This document shows, piece by piece, positions 11,826 through 23,800 of a DNA stretch of 64,000 nt (positions within the stretch are counted from its first letter, which is position 1; every line of letters starts with the position of its first letter). The translations under genes were made by a program, and so were the position numbers. The stretch is from Paraescarpia echinospica (taxonomy: Eukaryota; Annelida; Polychaeta; Sabellida; Siboglinidae). A model generated the notes under the pieces. It searched no databases. It was given only the letters and a program-made list of their open reading frames with translations, and had not been told where the DNA came from. The stretch spans positions 31,020,851-31,084,850 of the forward strand of contig CM034534.1 in the NCBI GenBank assembly GCA_020002185.1. The letters run 5' to 3'.

Positions 11826-14800
11826 ATGCCCGTGCGTGCATGCATTACAATTGAATGTTTCTGAACACACTGAACACAAACATCTTCATTGGTACTTGAC
11901 ATTGGATCTTCAATCCACAACTATGTGTGCAGTCATGGTTGTCATCATCAGCAATCCGTCATAGCGAGGATGATCTTTCCGTGAATGCTGGTGTCATTTG
12001 TATGGATGCCTGTTACAATGTATGCATGAGCAGGGGTAAGACCACAATAACCATTTCAGTACTACAGCCCTGACAAGCTGTGACCACTGAATACTGCATT
12101 CCCAGTGAATATGCAAGACAGTGGACTACCTCACTTCAAGTCAAGATTTGAGCAACAAAAATGCATTTTATGAATAGGAATGTTTTATATTTTCGGAAAG
12201 TATGATAATCAGCGAATAAAATTAGCCATATCATTTTACATTCCATTGTCATGGTAACCAACAATCCAAGATGGCTGCCAAAATTTCGACGTTTTTGCTG
12301 TTGCTGAACTCAGTTGTATACAAGTTCCCCGACATCGTTATTATGTCGATCGTCAACATCCGACAAAGATTCTTCGCTAAAACTATCAAATAATCTGTCC
12401 AAAACATACAGTGGTAAATCGCTAGTTGAAGTAATGGCGTCCGCCATTGTGGCCACCGCAGATTTTGATAATCGATCATTAAAAACCGTAATTTATTCGC
12501 CTTGACAACTGTACACAACAAGTGGCTCCACGTAGTGGATTATTATGAATAAAAATGATTTGAATAGCAGACATCATTAATGCCGATTAACCAGCCTGTC
12601 GTACTGAAGCATCACAGACAGTACGGCCGGAAAACCGGTTTGTCATACTGAAATGCTTAAGGATCCATCCGCCATTACCTACTTAAAGAGTGCCCTTGAA
12701 AATAGTGTTTTGGTGTGATGTGTGAATTTTTTCAAGCACTTTTACATGGGGGACATGTTGTTCCGGTGAATATTGAATGCACTACTGCATTAGATCTTTC
12801 ATGAGGTAGCAATAAATTTACGCTAGTCGCTCGCGTATCTTCGCACAGTGGCTATTTTGCAGAGTGCACCAACATTTCAAAATCCATCACCAGATTGGGG
12901 CAAAACTGAGGGGTATCAGGTTTGGATAAATTAGTCTAAAAAAATGAGGTATGAAAATTTAACGAATTTTCCACAGCATTTGTGTCAATGGAGGTTAAAT
13001 GATGTGGTATGAAATTTTCAAGAAGATTGTTAGACAAACTTTGCAGGAAATGAAGGAAACGTTATAATGGACACCGATGTAAAATCTAATGTGGTTTTAC
13101 CCCAGCACGTGTTTGAGACATACCTATAGACGCTTTGAGAGAACTTCTCAGGCCAGTCAGACAGGAGTGACCCGCCCTGGGAATATTGCATGGGGATGAT
13201 GGCATACGGAGTGATCTCATCCATCATGCTCACCGGAGTCACTGTCTCCACCTGGCAACAGACACTTCCACATCTCGGCCACAGATCACACTTGATGTCT
13301 TACAGACATGACGTCACACAGACACGACGTCACACAGACATGACATCATAAAAACATGACGTCACACAGACATGACATCATACAGATGTAGCAGCAGTTA
13401 ACCTGAAGTTTCATATGTCTCATAAAACTATAAGTAAATATGTCTGACTGTTCGATGACTGCCTAAATTCTTAATTTAGGTGATTTTTTTAAACATGTAA
13501 TATAATAATATAAATTAAAAACATGTTTGTAATACAACAGTAATGGGTAAGTAACTGACAACACATTGCTACCATTAAGAATGTGTTTCAAAGAATGTTT
13601 TTCTAGAGTGATGTCAACAGTTTCTTTGTTTTAATTGTTTTAAAATTATCTGAAACTATAGCTACCTTTGTAAAAGGTCAATATTTTTTTTCAAACTTGC
13701 ATTTTCACCCTAAATCATCGTTGATCCCTTGCAGTAATTATTATTTTTCATGATATTCTGCTTAAAAATTCTGGTTTGTTGCGGCTCGGAGTTCACATTC
13801 CTGATGATTTACGTGCTGCAGAAATGTTATTATTATTAGTAGTAGTAGTAGTAGTTAATGTAAGTGCGAGAGCAACACCAACCGTTGGGAACTCTGTCTC
13901 ACTAGAGTAAGGGCTGAACACAGCGTCATGGCTCGAGGCAAACACATGGAGGAAGCCTGCAAACACACAAACACATGGAGAAAGCCTGCAAACACACAAA
14001 CACATGATGGTAGTCTGCAAACACACAAACACCTAGAGAAAGCCTGCAAACACAAACACATGATGGTAGCCTGCAAACAAACAAAAACATGGAGAAAGCC
14101 TGCAAACACAAACACATGATGGTAGCCTGCAAACACAAACACATGATGGTAGCCTGCAAACACACAAACACATGGAGGAACCCTGCAAACACTCAAACAT
14201 ATGTAGGAAGCCTGCAAGCACGCAAACACATGAGGGAAGTCTGCAAACATACAGAATGCAGGGAAAAAATACTTAAACACACAACGTACATAGTAGAACA
14301 CTGTAAACACCCAACAGACATGGAAGGAACATCCAAACATATTTTTATTAAGTATGTATTTTTATTAATTACATATTTTTAACCATATTTCTGATCATAA
14401 AATTATAAAGCTGGGATCTAGGCAACGGATGTTTTCAAACTGCCTCTTTCATGTATAATGTCATTGAGTCTCACCTCCCGCATCACCGAACGCCATCACC
14501 TGGTTGGACGGACTCATGTCGAATGATGTGATGTGGGTGCCTTCTGTCTGTGCCTGGTACGTGATCAGTGACTCAGGCAGCATCACACCCTGCTCCAATA
14601 CCTGGAACTGGCCTGTCTGCAACAAGACACACCACAGTGTCAACACCACTCCAACACCTGGATACAGATGACAATATGATGTACCCATGAGATGACACTC
14701 ATGACACTATGACGCACTTGTGAGATGACACAGATGACACTTTGACATACTTGTGAGATGCCACTATGTTGTACCTGTGATATGACATGTCACTATAACG

Positions 14801-17800
14801 TACTTGTGAGATGACACAGCTGACACTATCATATACCTGTGAGATGACACAGATGACACCGGACCTGGGTTAAATTCTTAAATGAATTGGAATTGATCAA
14901 CAAAATGCATGAAATTTCATTGAATTGAATAAACAAAAACAGACTGAATTGGAATTGAATCCCGCAAAGTAAGATGAATTGATCGAAACAGAAAATCAAT
15001 TACACTGTTTTCCTATATAAATTGAGACTATGAAACTACAAAATATACGTTAAATTGTAACATTTTTGGATGTGTTTTTTGGTCAAAGACCAAAATAAAA
15101 CAACCCACAGCAGAACTACCAGTATTTACTTGCACAAAAAGATTTGTCACCAGACAAAACATGGGCTGCAATTATTAGCCTAGCAGTTCTCTGCTCTCTC
15201 AGTCCCAGTTTTATTAGCAGCATAGAACACAGCTAGTAAGTGCTAATTGGAATCACTGTTAACTGACCACCCGAGACCAAAATTACTGTTTGCAGAGGTG
15301 GTGAATTAGCATTTGCCAATGTCCTGAGTTCATCCCCTCTGTTTTTTAGCCAGGCTGCAAGGTGATATCATATTAGATACTGGTGCAGGTTGTCTGACTT
15401 GAGTCAATGTAACCCTTCATAACACTCATATTGCAATACTTGGCACAAGACCTGCTTAGCACTGTCTCTTCTGAGAACAAAACAGGCATTTTATTATGGC
15501 TCCCTGGCTTATGCTCACTTAAACAAATTAAAGGGCTGTTGTTTGCTTCAGTGGATTTTCACTGGGGCTTCATTGCATATCAACGTGCAGAAACTTAATA
15601 AGTCACAACAAAACAGCTGTTGTTGCCGATTTGAATTAGAATTACATTGGAATTAAATAAAATGAATTGAATTGGAATTGATAAAAAATTAATTGAACCC
15701 AGGTCTGCATGACACTGTGAGATGAAACAGACGACATTATTACGAACCTGTGAGATGACACACAGATGACATTATGACGTATATGTGAGATGAGATTATG
15801 ACGTACCTGTGAGATGACACACAGATGACATTATGACGTATATGTGAGATGACATTATGACGTACCTGTGAGATAACACAGATGACATTATGACGCACCT
15901 GTGAGATGACACAGATGACATTATGTCATACCTGTGAGATGACAGAGATGACACTATGACGTACCTATGAGATGACACAGATTACATTATTATGTACTTG
16001 TGAGACGACACAGATGACAGTATGACACACCTGTGAGATGATACTATGATGTACCTGTGACATGGCACAGATGACACTATGATGTATATGTAAGATAACA
16101 ATGACGTACCTGTAAGATGACACAGATGACACACCTGTGAGATGACACAGATGACACAATGACGTACCTGTGACACGGCACAGATAAAACTATGACATAC
16201 TTGTGAGACGACACAGATGACACTGACACACCTGTGAGATGACACTATGACGTACCTGTGACATGACACAGACAACACAGATGACACTATGACATACCTG
16301 AGAGACGACACAGATGACACTGACACACCTGTGAGATGACACTATGACATACCTGAGAGACGACACAGATGCGGTTGGAGTAGGTCGGCACAAAGCGTAG
16401 AAAGAGAGGGTCAATGACGACCTGCATCGGGGTCATGGGTCGCAGCAGCCTCAGGTCATACACCATGAGGAAGCGGTCACATGTCATGTTACCCATCCTG
16501 CAACAGTTGGGGGGCATGTCAACATGAAACACTGAATGTACTGACAATGAAACAAATTGATCGATGCAATCAGGCAAATACAACAGACAAATAACCAGGA
16601 TAAAATATGTTTAAAGTTTATACAAAGATTTAGTAGTTAGTGAATTATGTTTAGGCATTTCAGAATATTTGTTTTTCTTGTTAGATGGTCTAAAATGTTA
16701 GAGTAGACAGGACATTTTTCTTTCAATATTTTCCTGAGAGGATGGTATTAGCATTTGAGTATGTCTTAATAATTTGTTGTTGCAAAGATATTTTGACAGC
16801 TAAAGATTTGGTATGGCTGCAAAGACTTCGGTTTTTCCTTGTGTTTGGATTTATACAGGGTCATAGATAAATTATGTATTTCCCTTGTCATGTCATAAGA
16901 GCCTTTAGGGTTTGCAACATTTAACCGTGAAACACAAATATAATTAAATGGCTTGAATTACGTACTTTATACACAGGCAATGAGAGTAACAAAACCAGGA
17001 GACTGACCTCTTGATGAAACCACAGGTGACAAGTTGGTTGGCGTGTACATCAAAGTCACTGAGAGTGCCTGAATGGGCCTGGAACACGTGCTCCGCTCTC
17101 AGGGACTTAGGATCTCTCAGAGTCACCTACAACACGGCACCAAACATTTACATGAAATGTCACCAAACATTTACATGAAATGTCACCAAACATTTACATG
17201 AAATGTCACCAAACATTGATGTGGCACATCACCAAACATCGACTTGACAAATGATCACAAGAGACTTGGGGTCTCTCAGTCACCTACATGGCAATGACAT
17301 ATCTTCATACTATTGTTTATTCATGCCTACATTTGACATGTTAGTGTTAATCAACTAAATGCTTCTCACAGGCCAGAAGCTTGGTGAATATAGATAGGTC
17401 TTGAGAGGGGAGGCTGAACACAGAAACGAAAGAGAAGGAGAATGCTGTAAGGAAGGTAACAATATAAGCAGAGGGGATACATGGAACAATGCAGGAATGG
17501 CATTGATATTACATGAAAGGATATGAAGGTATCATGGGAACAATTTGGTGGTCGATTTTCAATAATGTCGTCTCTAAGGTTTGTCTGTTAATTTAGAAAT
17601 GTTGCCATGACAACCTGTGGGTGGGCCAAAAACACTGGTTAGTTGCTGTCGCCTGTGTCAGCATACACAACAATACACACACAACTGAAAGCATCTCTTC
17701 TTACAAACTTACACTGTACAAATACATCTAGTAAAAGTAGTAATGTTTTCAATTCAACATTATTATATTTTGTTACAGGTAATTCTGAAACATAACACTT

Positions 17801-20800
17801 CTTTTATTGTAAGGAATCATTGTGTTGATGTTTTAACTCTATCTGAAGCCCTTTAACCTCACCTTGCCCCCTGTGTCGCCCGTACAGATGCACTGGCTGG
17901 AGTAGCGCAATATTGCACAGCCTGGCTCCCCTACTTGCACCTGTGTACAACACAGTCAGTGACACATAGCGCACTTTGTGCTGTTAAACATGTAAACATA
18001 CAGAGCACCAGTAGTTAACCTACACAGCTAGTTATAGCAGAATCTGGCATATCATTCTGAACATTAAAAAAATTTAAACTATATACTCAAACGAAAATCT
18101 TACATTTTTAAGCTGAGTTGAATACAATGTTTCTAATTGTTTTCAGCGCTTAGCTATGTTCTATTAACTGATTGTTGTTAGAATGTGATAGCTTTGAGGT
18201 TTCATTCAATTACCCAGCCATTTTCACAAGATTATTGCCAAGCCAATTTTTATTTGCTGGCACTGAGGGGGGTCAGGGTGCTTGTCATCCTCAGTGGTTC
18301 TTTCACATCGCAGATTGAGGAATGACATAAGACATGTCACAGGATCTCCATGATATAATGCTAATGATTCTGGTTTGTTTTGGCTTAGATCTCAGATTGA
18401 TGAGGATTTAGGGACTAAATTATTATTGTGGCTCCTATGAGAGTGACTGTTATTGTCTTAATAGGAGTCACAGACCCCACCTAATTTGACATTACACTGC
18501 ATTTGTATATATGAATATATATGCCTATTCATGTTACGTTAATTTGATATTATACATCATTGTAATTGGGGTCTAAATAAAACTTTCTTGTTCATGTTGC
18601 TAATTAAATGTAGTTGTCACATCGTTAGAACGTGTATACGTGTACATATTCCAGTTTCAAACACAAAACTTGAAGGAATAACAACAGCCTAGGTTACGCT
18701 GGCTCAAAGTGGTACAATCCACGTTTCATAGTTCTAAAAAATTCCGTTGGATGGCGTCATATATAAAATGGTTTAACAAAATTATCGGTGAAACAGCATC
18801 AGTGATTTGAACGTTCATGACTGTTAATATGATTGCTTGTGTAATTTATAATTGTTAAAGGGATTCTTTGTAAGCTAATATACATTCGAGGTGTACCATA
18901 TCAAAATGTATTAATTTCCCATAAGTAATTTCTCTGCTACTTATGTCTTGTATGTTTATGCATAATTTGGGTGTTATCTGTGCAAAAAGCCGATAAACAA
19001 TTGTGTTTACGCGAATCATTTTGAGCTTGTTGCCACGTGGATGATTAATTCTGCAGCTCGAGTATAATGAATATTCATGCATGCGCAGTGACCCACACAA
19101 AGACCGTTGACGTCACACACACAGCTAACTTGTCTGATTCCGAGGTGAGTTGAGTCAAGCAATGGCATTGTAAATAAGCAATTTGTAGACATGGATATTG
19201 ACAGCTATTTTTATTAGTGCAGTAAGCGTATGCATTGTTTATTTATCCTGCTTCCCAATGCCATCAGGTAAGTAACGTTTCGATTAAACAGACTTATGAC
19301 GTCCGCCGACGCGGACGGCTGCAGTCGGTGTCAGTGTCAGTGGCCGCTGGGACTGTCACTGAGTCCGAGTCTGTCGAGCCTCTACTACAGTAAATAACAT
19401 AGCCTTTGGCAAGAGTCTCACCTTTCTAGTTAGTAAAATTGCATTGTCTGGTATTTTACATGCAGTGAACGAAAATGCACACTAAAATATCAGTATATGC
19501 AACCACAGCAAGAAGATTAATCTGGTCGTGGGTGTAATTTGTTGGCCTAAATCTGGGATTTGGGTATGTGTGTTTACAGGTCTTGCCTTTCTAAATTCCA
19601 GTCAGCTGTTTTTTAAAAGTCCTGTTTCCCCACTTATTTGAATCGAAACATAAAAATGTGAGATTCGTACGTTCACAGACTGTTTTTAATGCTACAGCTA
19701 CGATTGTCAGTAAACCTGACTAGCACGTCATCATTCAATGTAAACATTTTAGGTTTGTTAAAAAGTACACAATACCGTGTTGCTACGGAATTTTGTGATG
19801 CACGAATTTTGGACACCAGCAGATCTGCACTCTAGACAGTTACTCTAGTATACATAAGTTTTTATCCATGAATAATTTTTTTTAAATCTAATAATAGTTA
19901 TTAATAGATCAGATCAAGTTCCGCTGCTTCATGTGAATGGCACATTTGTTAATAATAGTAGTCGCTAAAAACAAATAAAACATTTATTTTTTACATGTTA
20001 CTTTACCTTTTCACGAGAATGGCCCATATGTATAATTATATACAACATTAATTATTAGAGCAAGAATAAAGGAAAATATGCAGTGCACTCGGGATAAGGT
20101 CGAACTTCCAAGGACCCATGACAATACTGATAAGTGGAATTTCTGATAACTAGAAAGTTATCAGAAGGTCCTCTTATGTGAGTTCGAGTTATCTGGAGTG
20201 CACTGTATATGACCAATGCATACAGGTAATTATGTAGAAGCAAATTAAAAGTTGGCCAAAGTAATGGATTGGGATTTTAGTCTGACCGAATCAACATAAC
20301 AAGGTTCTCTTGTATTTCTTTTCCATTTAGCCAGCTGTACACTTGGTGATAAGTCCCATGATCCAATATCTAAACTGAATTAATCTGCACAGTGTTGAGT
20401 TAGTTAACTCATATTTAAGCTCAATTTCCTAAATTCAACTTTGTTTATTTGCAGAAACATTGGAAATAGCTGAGCTGACAGAAAGTGGAAATTGAAGACC
20501 TCTACTTAACAGCGCCATTAATTGGACAATGGGTCACCTGACATAAGATGATGTCTGACTTTGTTCTGCCCCATTCTGTTCTGTGCGACATCTACTGGGA
20601 AGTTGTACCTCACTTTGAGTTTCAAATGGATGTGTGCATCTGATAGCTTTGTGTATCAAAATGCATAGCAGTGCTATTAATAGGACAATATGTTAACTGA
20701 CACAGTAATGAAGAAGATGTCTGACTTTGTTCTGCCACATTAGTTCTGTGTGGCTTCTGCTGGGAATATGTACATCACTACGTTTCAAATGGATTTGTGC

Positions 20801-23800
20801 AATCGATCAATTTGTGCATCCAAATGCACATCATCCTGTCATTATGTTGCAAAGTACTACATAATAAAATTGATGCTTTCTTATGCTCATCATGTTTGGA
20901 TTGTGTTCTAAAGAAGATTCTTCGAAATTTTTTGAAACAAGTTTGTGTTAAGTAAACTATCCTGGAAGTAGTGTATAAAGAGGTGTCGACAAAATTGCTT
21001 TTATAATAATTTTGTATTCATAAAATATAAATGTTCCACAACATTCAAAATGTTTTAGGCATCTTATTGAGCTAAATACACCAATGATGACTGAAACAGT
21101 GTTTTAAAATATGCGTTACTTTTAAAGTTTTGTAATTTTATAACTTTATTTCCATCATACAATGGCCATTTTATTTGTTATCGAAACAGGAGTTTGATAG
21201 AAACAAATTCAATATCTTTTAAATGATGGGCAGAACAAATAATTATTGCACCCCAGTACAAAATAAAACATGTTTACACTGATGCAATATATTTTAATAT
21301 TTTGTCGACAATAATATTATGTTCTTTATAGATTTACATTTTTCAAACTAAAATTAAACCTTATGTAGATAGGAAAGTACGTAACCACCTATCCTATTTT
21401 AATACCGTAAATTACTTTAGTGATATATAATGAATTTATATTGCTTACAGAAATAGCAGCTGGGTTTAAGGTGCAAATAAAATGGTTTCATTATTGAATG
21501 TTTCTCGGCTTCAGTAAATGTCAGTTATCTAAGTTTCATTAAAACTTCACTTGTATAGCCAGATGTACCTAGTGAAAAAGGAACATAATAGTACCATAGT
21601 TTTTATATTCCAACAAAAACAATGCCAATCATTCAATATGACATTGGCGTCGCCATCAGCGGCTTCGTGCATGGAGAGGTGGTGTTTTTTTCTTTTAAAT
21701 CAATCCGTCTGTCATGAACTGTTGCTATGTTCATTCTCCATTATTCCACATACTTCCCTTCTTTTCTTTGCTGAATCTGTTACATAAACAGCAGCCGGTC
21801 CATGTTTCAAGTTTATAATTTTATCAGTCAGGACTCATTCGCATGGCGTCTGACGGACAGTCCCGAATATTCATGAGCATGCCTTATACAGATTGTGAAG
21901 GTGGGCCCAAAGTAGAAACTCAGCGTACAGGAGTTTTTTGTTTTTTTATATTGTCAGGGCCATTAGTGATTAATAAAACATAATTCTAATGAAATAAAGG
22001 CTTAGAATTACATGAAATAATCATATTAACAGGATTACCTAATAATTGCATGCATTACAAAGAGATTCAAATTCTCAAAGAATTCCTTTAACTTTTATAT
22101 TAACCACTGCTGGATTAGAAACAACCAGTCATTTATGTCAGTGTGTGACAGGAATTATTTTATTATCTAAATTGATTATGTATGGTTGTTACTGACTGTG
22201 TTGCAAATATTGCACAAATAAATGTTGTTAGAAAAGTTAAGCACACAGTAAAATAGTATTATATAAATGCATAGATCATAACATTGTGATATTTTTAATA
22301 TATGTATTATTTTAACTTTGAAATAAACTATTACTTTTCTGAACAGAAATGGGCTTCTTTTTCACTTTTAAACAGAAAATGCATCATTTCATACGGAAAA
22401 TTCGTCATTTGACACAGAATTTTTTTTTCTGAAACGGAAAATATGTTGTTTGAAACAGAATTTGCTTTTTTCTGAAATGGAATTTTGAAACGGAATTGAA
22501 ACGGAATTTGCCTTTTTTTAAACGGAAAATCAGTGTCCCTATATAATGTGCCTGACCCTGGCAATACATGCCTTAGCATTGAGCCTCAGGCACAGCCAAA
22601 ATCAAGAAATGCTTTTGATGTGTTGAGGACATCCAGCTAAAGTATCAATCCCCAAGCTGAAAATAGGTCAGTGACGTCTCAGGTTTTGCACTAATAGCAG
22701 ACTGCAGAGTGATACCACGATTAAAAATCTTCACTTAACTTTGCGTTGTCACTTCTTATAGTTGCCATCTTAATTTCATAAACGATGTGCACAAATAAGA
22801 ACTTTGGAAAGGTCAGCATGACATCTCTCCAAGCGAACCTTTGACTTTGTGGATTTCTTATGAAGCAGACGACAGGTATCTGGGTATCAACATAATTTTT
22901 TTACAAAATCCGGGCCAGTAACTTTTTGGGGGCGGGCCAGTAATTTTTAAAATTTACTGGCCCCTTGGGCCAGTGGATACAAAACCTTAATGTCAAGGCC
23001 TGATAGAAGTTTATTATTATTATAATTAATAACTGGATATAAATGGGAAACAAAAGTGAGAATGAGATCTAAGTAGCATTACCACATGAAAAATATAAAC
23101 TGCATTACCTAAACATGTTTTGTTATGCATGTAAGGAGCTTCTTCTTTTGAAGTAAATGGTTTTGATTTCATAAAAATCGGACAACTACTGACAAAGTTA
23201 TTAAGTTGGAAAGGTTACTTACTACCCCAGGGGTTTTCGTTGGAACGGTGAACATGAAAAATAACACAGAAAGAATAGGGTCACAGTATTTCCAGGGTGT
23301 ACCCCTATTTTACAATTTTTTTCATTGTTTTCACAACAGATAAGTAATTAATTGAGGTAATTACTTAAAATTTTGCAAATATAGGTATTTTCACACGAGG
23401 AATAAATTTTTTGCATTTTTGTTGACCTAATTTGCATATTTCATGACCTAATTAGCATAATATGGCCGACATATTGAATCACAGACTGTAACAAGATGCA
23501 ATTCATGTCATGTCATTAATTGTTTAGAGTATATTTACAGGGTATTAGAAAGTGTAACATATCTTGTTTCATTATAGTTAATTTCAATCCCAAATTTTTT
23601 GCAAAATTGGTGCAACATTTTCATAATTATTACAAAATGGCGGCCATATTGAATGAGGATTCCCAATGTTTTTGTGAAGAAATTTTTATTCTGAGCATGT
23701 AATTAACTCAGAAATGGCGTTTACAATAGTACAGCATAAACTGTTTCATTGCTATCAATTAATTACCACAATTTGAATAATTTGTGGAGTAATTTGCATA

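Noticed and set aside
11738..11964. ORFs over the (TG)n run
   Set aside because: Poly Cys-Val / His-Thr peptides from a dinucleotide repeat.
13855..14340. 161-codon Cys/Phe/Val-rich minus ORF as a gene
   Set aside because: Reads through the exon 8 acceptor array; peptide repeats follow the DNA units. Kept only as a possible inclusion product.
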